A DNA stretch of 64,000 nt from Nepenthes gracilis (Eukaryota; Streptophyta; Magnoliopsida; Caryophyllales; Nepenthaceae). The notes beneath the pieces were generated by a model, which saw only the letters and a list, made by a program, of their open reading frames with translations, did not search any database and was not told the origin of the DNA. The stretch is from positions 11,307,991 through 11,371,990 of the forward strand of contig BSYO01000024.1 of NCBI GenBank assembly GCA_033239525.1, given 5' to 3'. A program made the position numbers and the translations under genes. The number at the start of each line of letters is the position of its first letter. Within the stretch, counting starts at the first letter, position 1. Positions 35,651 to 48,249 of this stretch are shown here, one piece after another.

Positions 35651-38369
35651 TGTAGAGTACCGATTTTTAAATATCGTAATTACAGGTAATTAAGTTGATA
35701 AAATCAAGTTTGGGCTCAATTCATGCGGAAAAATTAAGTTTCGAGACCGGAGGCGATTTGGCAAAGTAGGCCCGCTGGGTGCCTCAGGCAACGCAGCAGG
35801 CGCTCGAGGAAGTGGGCCAGTGCTCGCGGGGCCTTTGTGCGCCCAGGGCAGGCGCTGGAAGCAGTGTGGGCATGCTCGTTGTGTGCTCGACAGGCGATTT
35901 ATAAGTCGGCCATGAGCGGCTTTTAGCTATTTTTTCGTCTCCCACGCACGAAAGTGAGAGGAGAGAGAGGGAGGAAGAGAAGAGAGAGAAGAGGGAATCC
36001 AAGGTTCCCGAGTTCAATTTCATGCTCAAACCAGTTAGAGAAGTGATAGATCGGGTCGAGGTAAGTGCACTTATATTCTTCTCTTTCATCTTCTTACACT
36101 TTTATTCCGTTTTCTTCGGGTATCCTCGTTCCGATGCTGAAATAAATTTATATATTAAATTGTCCATAATGTAAGTATAAAAATACATCGATTTCATGTC
36201 CAAATATTGAGATTTAAGCAGTTTTTCGCAACTTAAAGCCCTAACATGCACCCGGACCCATTTCACTATTTAATTTGGTTTTAGGTATAATTTGGCTTTA
36301 GATAATTGTTACCTATGATTTGAACAGACAAATAATTGAATTTCGTACCCGAATTGGTGGTTTTGACCCATTTTCAGACACAGAACCTTAACCTTGCGTC
36401 CCGAATGATTTTACCGATTAAATGGAGATTTATGTATAAATTGGCTTTAGAATATGGTTACCCATACCATGAAATGTTAATTTATTAATTGAGTGTCCGA
36501 ATTGGTCATTTATACAGTTTTATACTCATTGAAACCCTAACCCGCGCCCAGACCTGTTTCTCCGTTTATTTTTAGTTTTGTACATGATTTGGTTTTAAAT
36601 AATTATTACACGTGACTTGAATATGTAAATATGTAAATTTCGTGCCCGATTTTGTAGTTTTGACCCGTTTTCGGATACGAAACCCTGACGCCGTGCCCTG
36701 GATGATTTCACCGATTAAATATGAATTTATGCATAAATTGGCTTCAGAATATTGTTACTCGCACCATGAACATGTTAATTTATTAATTAGGTGTCTGAAT
36801 TGATAGTTTCATATGGTTTTATACTCACCGGAACCCTAACCCGCGCCCCCTTTGAGTTTTATCTAAATTAATCGTAATTTATACATGATTTAGTTTTGAA
36901 AATTATATTGCACGCTTTTGGGATGGTATTGATGTCCGAACGCTCTAAAGTTACGTTTGGCTTATGGTGGTAATAATTATTACATTATAAATATGTTAAT
37001 TTATATGTTCCAAAAATTATGTCATAAACAGATTGTAAAAGAATCATTTATCAGAAGCCTTATAATTCTATTTGGCGTAAAATGAAAAGGAATTCTTATT
37101 TATCCCAAGCTCCAAAGATAACTACGTATGAATTATGAACGCGTGAGGAATCAAGCTCACGAAAAATATGAAAATAAGAATCTGAATGAGTTTAATGGAA
37201 AAAGAATCAAAAAGGGATATTCTGCGATTAAGCGATAAACTGACGAACCATTCTCCGAAATAAGGAATTGGTTGAACTATGAATCGTTCTCCAATAGAGT
37301 GGAAATAAAGAATTATGTACTTAATAGCATAATTTTCTAAGAAATAAGAAACTAAGAACTTGAATCGAGGGTTGTTTAATAGATAGTATATTTTGGCATG
37401 CCATTGATATTATAGTAAAAACTCAAATACTATCCTGATTGCATAATGTAGCGGGTGATATTCCTTGGCCAGTTTTAATATACTGTAGTGGAAGGCGTTG
37501 TCTAGTATAATGCTGCTTACGGCTGATCAGCCATGTCTATAAGGTTTATATGTAAACAATCCCCCTCTGGGTTGAGAATAAGAGGACATCAGCCTTTGAT
37601 TGTGTGGAGTGAATACAATTTAGGTTACGATCGACTGCTCCTTTAGTCAACAAGGCCTACTGGCCCCCAGTCCCTCAACGAAATAAGTTCTTGGCATGAT
37701 TTGATGACTAAGAAAAGACAAAGAAATGAACTAAAAAAATATGAAACGAATCATGAAAATATTCTTTCTGAACCATAATTTATAGTCTCATATGTATCAT
37801 TATTCCTTCATATATGCATTATTATAACTTTGAATATGAAGTCTTACATTTCATTAATATATATATGTACTTTATTGAGTTTTGGCTCACCCTTACTAAT
37901 TTCCTCCCTCCAAATGAGCATAAGTTGTACCTGATGAAGCAAGATAGAGGTTTGAGTCGGTTAGGCATTGAAGGCGTGAAAGATGACCTTATGGACTTAG
38001 CTATAAGGATTTGCGTCCTTTGGTGGAGCTTTTTGTATTCGTGATGGTTTATATATATATATATATATAGTTGTATGATGATGACATACCCGTAATACAG
38101 TTTTTATTGTATTAATGAATGTTTATGCTTCCGCAGATTTTGTTTATGAGTAGTTGGGTATCTAGTGGTATCTAATTTGAGCCAATGTCATACCGGAGTT
38201 ATGATGTTAGTACAACGTGAAGTTTTGTGGCTTTTGGATCATGTGTTATATATTGTAGATTTGTATGTTGTATTGTACAAGATATTTACAAATTTTTTTA
38301 TATTTGGCCGACGTCTGTATTACAATTGAAATTCTGCCAGATTCTCAGTTGAAAATACGATACGCCACA
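35651..38369 (+). repeat. 3' LTR (2.7 kb) of the deleted gypsy element
   Basis: The first 150 bp match 34256-34405. A TATA-like TTTATAAG lies at ~35897, about 245 bp in, so R-U5 is very long. GA-rich tract at ~35955-35995 and a TA microsatellite at ~38049-38069. Contains the tandem repeats described separately. Confidence 0.8.
36225..36860. repeat. ~300-bp tandem repeat with ~150-bp sub-units in the gypsy LTR
   Basis: The start 'ccctaac.cgcgccc' recurs at ~36238, ~36533 and ~36833 (third unit partial). Within each unit a related half begins at ~36384 ('accttgcgtcccgaatga') and ~36679 ('cgccgtgccctggatga'). Both are followed by 'ttaccgattaaat'-like DNA and 'ataaattggctt'. Confidence 0.7.
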
Positions 38370-38915
38370 TAGTACTTACTTATAGGTGATCGAATGGAAG
38401 GATAGCTATTCAGGGCTAAAATTAGCGTGTTAGAAACAATTTATATATTGTCATTTAGAAAATAACAATAATATTATGTTATTAGCTTTAATTTGCTTGG
38501 ATTTTATTATATTCGGCCGATAATAACGTAAGTTGATGGCATTAAATGTTATTTTGATTTTCTATATTAATGTTTGATTGAGTTATGATTTCAATTACAT
38601 TGATATTTGTAGAGATATTTTTTCTACATATGATTTGAGGTCTTATACTTTTTAATATCACAGTCACCTTCAAGTGTGTTATTTGGGTATTGTGATTTGA
38701 GTCATTCTTTTATTTCAATCATTTTTTGATATTTGAATGTTAGGTTTGTGTCCAAATAGTTGTTTTCAGATTTTAGTATGTGAAAATTATAACTCAATTT
38801 TGACTCTAAAGGATTAATATAAGATAACTAAATTATGGATTAAAATGTTAACATGATCAGTTTTCAAAATTGAGGACATGACATCTTCCTCACGTGGACA
38901 ACTGAAGTGGCGTAG
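38370..38915. repeat. Spacer segment shared with 21156-21690
   Basis: Continues the unit interrupted by the gypsy element and runs to 'gacatcttcctcacgtggac', where it switches abruptly to DNA homologous with ~1690. Confidence 0.7.
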
Positions 38916-39004
38916 AGAGCCCCATCGTCTATAATTAAAGTGGGGACTGACGAGCGTCTCTCTCTTCATCATCAGTGACAAGGGATCTTTACCTCTTCCG
39001 GTTA

Positions 39005-39640
39005 GCCACTCGCTTGTGAGTGTATTCATCAATTAGCCACCACTCGGTCGGGCGCACTAAGCAGGAGCTAAATCCTCAATCTTTCAAAATTGTTCTCTGA
39101 TTGGGCGCACTCTGTAGGAGCTCAACTCTTGGTCTCTTTAGTAAGCCGCCCTTTGGTCAGGTGTACCCGCAAGAGTCCAATCCTTCATCTTTCAAAGCCG
39201 TCCCCTAATCGGGCGCACTCCGTAAAGCTTGGTCCTCCATCTTTAAGTCACCCCTCGGTTGAGTGTACTTATCAGAACTCATTCCTCCATTTGTAATCCA
39301 CATTCCAGTTAGGCATACACATCGAAACTCAATCTTTCATTTCTAAACCACCATCACCAGGGCACTCATCGGAACTCAATTCTTCATTTTCAAGCCGTTT
39401 TTCGATCAGACGCAATCACCGGAACTCAACCCTTCATCTCTAAACTATCCCTTTGTCAAGTGTACTCATTGGAGCTCAATCCTCCAGCTCTAAGCCACCC
39501 TTAGGTCAGGTACATTCATCGAAACTTAGTCATCCATATCTCAAAGTCACTTACTAACTGGGTGCACTTATCAAAGTTCAGTCCTCCATATCTTCAAGCC
39601 GCTTCCAAATTGAATGCACTCAAACACTCAATCTTTCATT
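39005..39640. repeat. Second tandem array of ~50-bp units (about 12 units)
   Basis: Same unit as 1790-2300. Unit starts near 39034, 39086, 39143, 39192, 39245, 39294, 39345, 39391, 39442, 39490, 39542 and 39594. Confidence 0.8.
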
Positions 39641-40369
39641 ACATGCATCCAAATATCATCTATTTACTCATATCTATCCATCTATGTGGGAATGATTTCT
39701 AATTTGAACGTCGAAAGATATACCAAAAAGTAAATTTTTTTCATCATTTGGCCTCTTATTTATTAGTTATGATATACAGGATCCAAATTTGAAATGATGA
39801 AGACCAGACCTGCTTCAATTTGACTGTTCAAAAAGATCAAACGGCCTCCTAATTTGTATAATAATTTAAATCCATTAACATATTAATTTTAATCCAAATA
39901 AAAATACCGTAGGTTAAAACAAATAATACCATCGATAGACGAAAAGGGATTTTGTTATATTCAAAATGCCTATTTATCGTATTTACAAGGCTGAATTGAA
40001 CTCATTGGCTTCTCATTTTCTATATCTTACAAAGCTGAAATTCTTTGTTTAGAAAGTTACATTAATAATTAGAACATCAGAAATGCTATGTGTTGTGAGG
40101 CAAAAGCTAAACATTACTCATTAAATAATATGGAATATTGTTTTGAGCTTAAGACTCTATTTACTTGTCAAAAAAAGAACTTTTTAAGAAATGTTATTAG
40201 TATTTTTAGCGTTTGGCGTGTATTAAGAAATATTTTTCTAAATTTTTCTAAAATTTTAATTTTAATCTCAAAAAACAAAATGATTTTATGAGTGTTAGTC
40301 TACTACCCTTATTGGCAATCCAACAATGGCAGTCTACTACCGTTACCGAGCGTGTATCAACTACTTATT

Positions 40370-40537
40370 ATTGGCAATCTAACATTTATTGGTGATAAAT
40401 TTTTGCCTAAATATCAAAACATCACCGAGCATGCTGCCCTTGTCTACTACCATTACCCAAAGGCCAATGATGCCCCAACGTCGCCATTGTCAATGGCCCA
40501 CGGATCCCTAAATCCCTTCCAAGCCACTGGTCACTAA
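40370..40537 (+). pseudogene. Conserved C-terminal ORF fragment of unknown origin, copy 2
   Basis: The frame reads through GDKFLPKYQNITEHAA, VYYHYPKANDAPTSPLSM and GSLNPFQATGH to a TAA at 40535-40537. The upstream open part (to 40292) contains no clear start. Matches 3052-3174 in residues, frame and stop. Family not recognised. Confidence 0.35.
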
Positions 40538-41412
40538 CACTCGGTCGTTGGCCTGCGACTTCTGTTGAGGTTCGACGCGGACACACAACCCAGCATAGTG
40601 TAGCAAAATCCAAATCTTCCATCAAATGTCAACCACTAAACTCATTAGCATAATAAATATAATTATACACAATACTTTTAATGTGAAAAATCCTTTTTAA
40701 TTAAGAAAAAATCACGAAATAAATTTTAAAATAATCTACAATAATAATAATAGTATTTGTTACAAATAACCTATTTCAAAATCCATTTACTATAATCTTA
40801 AATGAAGAATGGTTGATTACAACCCCACAACATACCTAATAATCCACAAGAAAATGTAAAATAGAAATAAGAGTAATCAAATGAAATATATTCTAAAAAT
40901 TAACTCTAAAATAACGTACCCAACCTTGACGAAGAAAGAAGCTCAAATCGAAACTTAATAAGATGCTGAACCATTTATCTTCTTTCTTTTTCTTCTCTCT
41001 CTCTCTCTGTGCAGTGTTCTCGTGTGAGAAAAATGATTTTAAAATATTTAAAAAACATGTCAACGTATTTTTATGCTATGAGCTATGTTCAAGTGCTCCT
41101 TAGATGCATTTTTATATTAAGAGCTACTCTTGAGCGCTCATCAGACGTGTTTTTATATTATAATCCGCATATCTCTACTAATTTTCAACTGAATCATGGC
41201 CAACCCTCACATGATTATAACGTAATTTTTTTAATATCTTTTACCAGTTGGATGACCTTTTATTTATTATGATATCCACAATTAAATGACCAAAACCCAA
41301 CAACTTTCTCTTAATTCACAGACACAAAAACTCTTACCACTGGTCATTAGTTATTGTTGCCCTAACCCCAGCTTTTGGTCATCTATTAGCGCCACTCCAA
41401 ACCTTAAAAGCT

Positions 41413-41631
41413 AAAAAGAAAATCAGTACCTGGTTTAATAATCATTTGATTGAAATATTAACACTTCAAAAATTGTAAATATTTACTATTGTTGATTAAT
41501 TTATGGAATAATTTAGATTTTTATGCATACATCATATGTGAAAATCATAAAAGATTATTTTCTTTAAGAATATTTTCCTATAAACTGTGCAAGTATTTTT
41601 GTTATGGCAAATATTTTAGGTAAGCAAATAG
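41413..41631. other. Short AT-rich stretch, nothing recognised
   Basis: Lies between the segment homologous to unit A and the first tandem copy. No partner found in the window. Confidence 0.35.
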
Positions 41632-42892
41632 AGCCTAAGGATCTACTTGGCTCTATAAAATTTATATTTTAAAAAAATTTAAAAAAATAATTTTGGAAGT
41701 GTTGGATTTTATAAAAAAGAATTATTAAAAAATTTTATAAAATATATTAAAATATTGTTTTCTTTTATCTAACCAACTTCTTATTGTTTTCTTTGAATGA
41801 CAGACAGATTTATTTTATCTATTTTGAGTGTTTATTTTTAAATATATTATTATAATTTAATTATTTTAAACTAATTGACATTAATTAATTTTTTAAATTT
41901 TTAAATAATAATTATTCAATAAAAAATAAATAATCAATATAGAAGGGATGAGTTTCTCCGTCTCATTGATAGATGGAGCCCTCCCAAATCCCATTGGTAG
42001 CTATTACATTCACCATGAGTTCCATTTATCTATTAAAGTTGTCCGAGATAAATACCATTTAATCACTTTCTAAGTATTTTTAAATAACATGTTATCTTAT
42101 ATATACATATAGTAATAAATTTATGTAAAAATAAAAAATATATATAATATTTTAAAGATGATTAAATGGTGTAGCAAAAGATTTTTACTATCAATTAAGA
42201 TAGACTTTTACCTGTACCAGTTTATTCTACATATTGTTAAGAATTAATATAAAATTATAAAATTGATTTTTATTCTAATTAATTATAAAATTATATTATG
42301 GATTCTAATTAATTATAAAACATTTTTATTTGAATTTATGAGGAGTCAAAATGACAACACACAAATAACGATAATAATGGCAAAACACGAGAACATATGA
42401 ATTTTTGATAAAAAATAATTAATAAATGAAGGAATAAAATTATAGGACTTTGAATATGTAAAAGCCTTGCCATCTCCGAGCTTGGTTATAACAAACCCAC
42501 CCACATCACATTCGGTCTCACTAGAAACATGGTTAAACCAATCAAAAGAAACAAGAGAAAATAAAAAAATGAGACAAAAATACTGATAAAATGTTATAAA
42601 CAATCACAAAAATGACTATAACATTAGTCGAGAATATGATTAGTTTTAATGCATGGGAGTCTTTAAAGTAAGTATTAAGTGCTATCGTTCTATCCTAAGT
42701 TAGGTCATGTATCCTTCGTGTGTCATTTTGCCTACTCGTTGAAGATGGGCTTAGCTCGAGTGAGAATTGTACAAGCTCAACATGAAGTTTGTTAAGCCAA
42801 AAAATGAATAAAAAACAAATACGTATAATACGGTTGAGACTCATAAAATAATAACTCATTCTAATAATTATTTCATCATGATTATCACACCC

Positions 42893-43908
42893 CACATCTC
42901 GATTTCGAATTAGCTTTTAATTAATTATTATTAATTAACTAATTATTTTCTAACTAAATTTCGAATGTAAATTTCATGTCGATACCTCAACCGATCATAA
43001 GCAGGTAAAGACAATCCTTCACAGGACCCAAATAAAAACCAGGTCATATGTGGCTCCGACACCGATTCAAAACATAACGTTAGACCTTACATAAAGAAGA
43101 ATATTTACTCAAAAGAAATATTAGAGTAAATAAATTGCAGAAAAAATTCATAAACCATAATCGGATAACCAACTACTGTCCATTGGCTAACCGAAAATAC
43201 TTCTAGAATCACAATAACACCAATCCATAACCTGCTATCTAGAAGTTGAATTACGACAAATATAATATCATGTAACAAATTCTAAAACTGTTCGATAATG
43301 CAATATATCAATTCTCAACATCCTAACGCTGTTCAAAACTTAAAATGACACGTTAACCGATATCAAACACTATAATACAATATTTTAAACATCTAAACGT
43401 TTTCTGAAATATAATATAATATATTAAATATTATCAAAAACTCATTAAATGATATTTAACATCCATAAAATTCTAAACTAAAATTTTTTAGACATTCCCG
43501 ATCTTTACTCATGCTTATCTGGTACAAACTCGTGCATCTCATCTTAGAGGGTAAAAAAATAATAAGAGAGTGAACCAAAAACTCAATAATGTGCATAATA
43601 TATCAGTGAACATGTATGCTTTACATTTAAAATATATCGGAGGATTATAAAATTATGATTAGATGTAATGACATGAATTTGTATAGGAAAATTTATATAA
43701 TATATTTTTTAATTTATTATCATGTTCTTAATTCCATTGAAATCATCAAAACATGCTTAATTCTAATTTTTTAAGGATTAGGCGTTAGTAGGTCTTACCG
43801 ACTAAAGGAGTAGACAATCGAAACTCGGGTTGTACATGCTCCTGCACAACCAAAGGATATACGCTTCGATTCAAGATCCGAATGTGAGCGATCTACATAT
43901 TATCATAT
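42893..43908 (-). repeat. Truncated gypsy LTR, fragment 1
   Basis: Matches 10208-~11165 of the 10208-12535 LTR, including the same left flank, so it derives from the same insertion by duplication. Stops within 'acatattatcatat'. Confidence 0.75.
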
Positions 43909-45559
43909 ATCCATTAATTTTTTTCAGGCCACCATTTCTCGATATACCCATCGTAGCCTAAAGATCTATTTGGCTCTATAAAATTTATATTTTAAAATAT
44001 TTTTAAAAAATAATTTTGGAAGTGTTGGATTTTATAAAAAAAACTATTAAAAAATTTTATAAAATATATTAAAATATTATTTTCTTTTATCTAACCAACT
44101 TCTTATTGTTTTCTTTGAATGACAGACAGATTTATTTTATCTATTTTAAGTGTTTATTTTTAAATATATTATTATCTTTTAATTATTTTAAACTAATTGA
44201 CATTAATTAATTTTTCATTTTTTTAAATAATAATTAAATTATAATTATTTAATAAAAAAATAAATAATCAATATAGAAGGGATGAGTTTCTCCGTCTCAT
44301 TGATAGATGGAGCCCTCCCAAATCCCATTGGTAGCTATTACATTCACAATGAGTAAAAATAAAAATACCATTTAATCACTTTCTAAATAGTTTTAAATAA
44401 CATGTTATCTTATATATATAGTAATAAATTTATGTAAAAATAAAAAATATATATAATATTTTAAAGATGATTAAATGGTGTAGCAAAAGATTTTTATTAT
44501 CAATTAAGATGGGCTGATTAGAATAATATTAAAGTTTGGGGCACAAACTCAAATATGTTTTTATTATTTTGTTAGGATTTCTTCAGAAAATAAATAAAAA
44601 TATTATCAATTTTTATGAATCTAAAATTTTCTACTATCAAAGTATTCATTTTAATATCAATTTATTATCAATAAAATTTAATGTACAGGGAGTGGCATTC
44701 AGCCGAATGAATTTTTTTTTTCTTGGCCCCCAAAAAAAAAAAAAATTGAATTTTAAGTACGAAATAAGGTTTTATTATGCATTCCACTAAGTAAATAGAA
44801 AATAATAAAAAAATATGTGGATTATTTCCATTTTTTAAAATTATATTGATCTTTTTTTTTTATAGTTTTTTTAAACTTTTACCTGTACCTGTTTATTCTA
44901 CATATTGTTAAGAATTAATATAAAATTATAAAATTGATTTTTATTCTAATTAATTACAAAATTATATTATGGATTCTGATTAATTATAAAATATTTTTAT
45001 TTGAATTTATGAGGAGTCAAAATGACAACACACAAATAACAATAATAATGGCAAAACACGAGAACATATGAATTTTTGATAAAAAATAATTAATAAATGA
45101 AGGAATAAAATTATAAGACTTTGAATATGTAAAAGCCTTGCCATCTCCGAGCTTGGTTATAACAAACCCTCCCACATCACATTCGATCTCACTAGAAACA
45201 TGGTTAAACCAATCAAAAGAAACAAGAGAAAATAAAAAAAAAAAAATGAGACAAAAATACTGATAAAATGTTATAAACAATCACAAAAATGACTATCACA
45301 TTAGTGGGGAATATGATTAGTTTCAATGCACGAGAGTCTTTAAAGTAAGTATTAAGTGCTATCATTCTATCCTAAGTTAGGTCATGTATCCTTCGTGTGT
45401 CATTTTGCCTACTCGTTGAAGAAGGGCTTAGCTCGAGTGAGAATTGTGCAAGCTCAACATGAAGTTTGTTAAGCCAAAGAATGAATAAAAAACAAATACG
45501 TATAATACGGTTGAGACTCATAAAATAATAACTCATTCTAATAATTATTTCATCATGAT

Positions 45560-47103
45560 TATCACACCCCACATCTCGATTTCGAATTAGCTTTTAATTA
45601 ATTGTTATTAATTAACTAATTATTTTCTAACTAAACTTCAAATGTAAATTTCATGTCGATACCTTAACCGATCATAAGCAGGTAAAGACAATCCTTCACA
45701 GGACCCAAATAAAAACCACGTCATATGTGACTCCGGCACCGATTCAAAACATAACGTTAGACCTTACGTAAAGAAGAATATCTACTCAAAAGAAATATTA
45801 GAGTAAATAAATTGCAGAAAAAATTCATAAACCATAATCGGATAACCAACTACTGTCCATTGGCTAACCGAAAATACTTCTAGAATCACAATAGCACCAA
45901 TCCATAACCTGCTATCTAGAAGTTGAATTACGACAAATATAATATCACGTAACAAATTCTAAAACTGTCCGATAATACACTATTTCAATTTCCAACATCC
46001 TAACGTTGCTCGAAACTTAAAATGACACATTGACCGATATCAAACACTATAATACAATATTTTAAATATCTAAACGTTGTCTGAAATATAATATAATATA
46101 TTAAATATTATCAAAAATTCATTAAACGACATTTAACATCCATAAAATTCTAAACTAAAATTCTTTGAACATTTTCGATCTTTACTCATTCTCATCTGAT
46201 AGGAACTTGTGCATCTCATCTTATGGGATAGAAAAATAACAAGAGAGTGAGCCAAAAACTTAATAAGGCACATAATATATTAATGAACATATATACTTTA
46301 CATTTAAAATATATCAGAAGGATTATAAATTATGATTAGATGTAATGACATGATTTTGTATAGGAAAATTTATATAATATATTTTTTTAAAATCATCAAA
46401 ACATACTTAATTCTAATTTTTTTAAGGATTAGCATTAGTATGTCTTATCGACTAAAGGAGTGGACAATCGAAACTCGGATTGTGCATGCTCCTACACAAC
46501 CAAAGGACATACGCTTCGATTCAAGATCTGAATGTGAGCTATTTACATATTATCATATAGACGGGCCCAAATATCACTTCCCACCGACGGATGATCGGTT
46601 CAAATATCGAAATACCATTATAATATACTAAGACATACTATAATATACTACTCAGTAAAATTATCTTTGGTCCAATAGAATTATTTAGAAAAATTATATA
46701 CTTTACTTCTTAATTCATAATTTGGCACTCCTAAAAAAATATTCATAGTTCATATCTTAAATGTAGAGTTTTCTTTCATAATTTAATAATTTCATATTAT
46801 GTAAAACTTCTTCTTTATGTGGAATGCTGAATTAGGATGTTATGCTGAAAAATTCAACAAGTGATGTATAAATTAACAAATGTAGAATTTTGTTACTCAA
46901 ATCCAGAGCATGTAGGACAAATTTAATGTATTTCTAGTATAGATATGACCTATATTTAACAATCTAAATATGTAAAACCCTATGTACGAATTTGGAACAA
47001 TTAATAATTATAAATTTCATAATTTTGGATATACAAAACAAATAGTGTAGAAAATCAGCACATAAACATACATGCAGAGATTCTATATAAATTTTTAGAA
47101 AAT
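45560..47103 (-). repeat. Truncated gypsy LTR, fragment 2
   Basis: Matches 10208-~11695 of the same LTR with the same left flank. Its right end is interrupted by the copia LTR starting at 47104. Confidence 0.75.
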
Positions 47104-48193
47104 TGTTCGTCGTATTTTGAGTTGGCATATTCTGTGACCGTGTCGGATTGATTATTTGGTATCTTGTCAGCGCATTCGGTTTTGGCAACTACATAACAAC
47201 CTGGAAGATTTTCATCGTTCTCATTCCTGAAGGCTGTCATCATCCTATCTCAGTGTTCAAACCTTCCTGATGCCCGTTCAGCACCTCCAGGGAGGGGCGC
47301 CCGAGACTCTATCAAGGTGCCTTCCAACACCGGGAGCTCATCGAGCGCCCGAGGCGTCAACAAAGGTGTATATTCCAGAACCGAGGAGTTTGATGAGTGT
47401 CCAATTTATGCTCGAGGGCCCAGGCATGATTTCTTCCAACCCTATCCCGCGCCGGCCGCTTGTCCGATGGCGGCTCGAGTGGTGTGGCCTTTTTGTCTCC
47501 GACGGATTTATTTTCAAACCTAATTTTTGAGACTTATATATATTCATATCTTAGGTCTTTAACCTCAACTTGCTTGGAACGACTTTGGAGTTATATTTCA
47601 CTTGAAAATCTCCTCATCTTTGTGCTCCATTATTGAGAAAATTTTACTTCAATGATTGTGCTCAATTGACAAAGTTTTCTTTTCTTATCGTGCTTTCACC
47701 TTTACACTTCTCCCCGCCTATTAATTTTTGCGGCGACGTTGGTGGCGTGGACACTGGGCTCTAGTAGTATTTGGCAATGCAAGTGGTTTGAGAGAAAAGA
47801 TTGACGTGAAGACTGAAAAGCGTCCGGTTCCACTACCATGGATAAATCTAAGGGATTCCTTAGTAGGAATCACAATATGAGAGTTAGTCAGCTAAGTTAG
47901 CGCGTTGTTACCACCCAATTTATAAGTTAATTTTTATAGTGCATATCTTTCCTAACCAATAAACCCGGAGGATTTTTCTCGATAGCTACAGTTATTGAGT
48001 TTTTCCTTCGTCATTAAAAATTATCCATTTATTGTTATTTGTTATTACCTTCATATATATACTCGTATTACTCATATTATTTAGAATTAAATATTCTTTA
48101 CATGTATTGAATATTTATTTATTTGTATTACTTCTACTAATTTATTATAGGGTCAAAACTTTTGTATGAGTTGGGACCGAAAAGTTCTCTTCA
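47104..48193 (+). repeat. 5' LTR of the gag-only copia element
   Basis: Begins TGTTCGTCG and ends CTTCA. TATA box 'cttatatatattc' at ~47534-47546. Its GC-richer first part (47270-47480) includes direct 'gggcgcccgag' motifs. Confidence 0.85.
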
Positions 48194-48195
48194 AT

Positions 48196-48207
48196 TGGTA
48201 TCAGAGA
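48196..48207 (+). other. Primer-binding site
   Basis: TGGTATCAGAGA, eleven of twelve bases complementary to initiator-Met tRNA, two bases after the LTR. Confidence 0.92.
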
Positions 48208-48249
48208 CCTATCTCAATCCGCAACCCTCGATCTAGCTGTAGATGAGTG

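Larger units (their letters stand above)
34256..38369 (+). mobile_element. Internally deleted Ty3/gypsy element
   Basis: Starts TGTAATG and ends GCCACA, with near-duplicate flanks TAGTG (34251-34255) and TAGTA (38370-38374). The uninterrupted site is TAGTG at 21156-21160. Only ~150 bp of 5' LTR remains (34256-~34405), joined to RNase H. A full-length 3' LTR follows (35651-38369). A different family from the element at 10208. Confidence 0.88.
38916..41412. repeat. Segment homologous with 1690-3985
   Basis: Begins with 'gtggggactgacgagcgtc' and ends at 'ccactccaaaccttaaa'. Contains the second minisatellite, the second copy of the short conserved frame, and a short CT microsatellite at ~40993-41008. 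No other gene seen. Confidence 0.7.
41632..47103. repeat. Direct tandem duplication (copies 41632-~43950 and ~43954-47103)
   Basis: Both copies start 'agcctaa.gatct.cttggctctataaaat' and run through 'gggatgagtttctccgtctcattgatag', the KTECD-like minus-strand frame (42346-42603; 45017-45280) and into a gypsy LTR fragment. Copy 1 lacks 44516-44873, which is present in copy 2 and at 9291-9605. Copy 2 extends further into the LTR and is cut by the copia element at 47104. Confidence 0.75.

Noticed and set aside
35784..36089. Minus-strand frame of ~100 residues, rich in Ser and Leu
   Set aside because: It lies across a GA-rich tract of the gypsy LTR; low-complexity artefact with no domain.
38049..38069. 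TA dinucleotide run as a promoter TATA box
   Set aside because: It is a simple microsatellite near the end of the LTR, far from the TATA-like site at ~35897.
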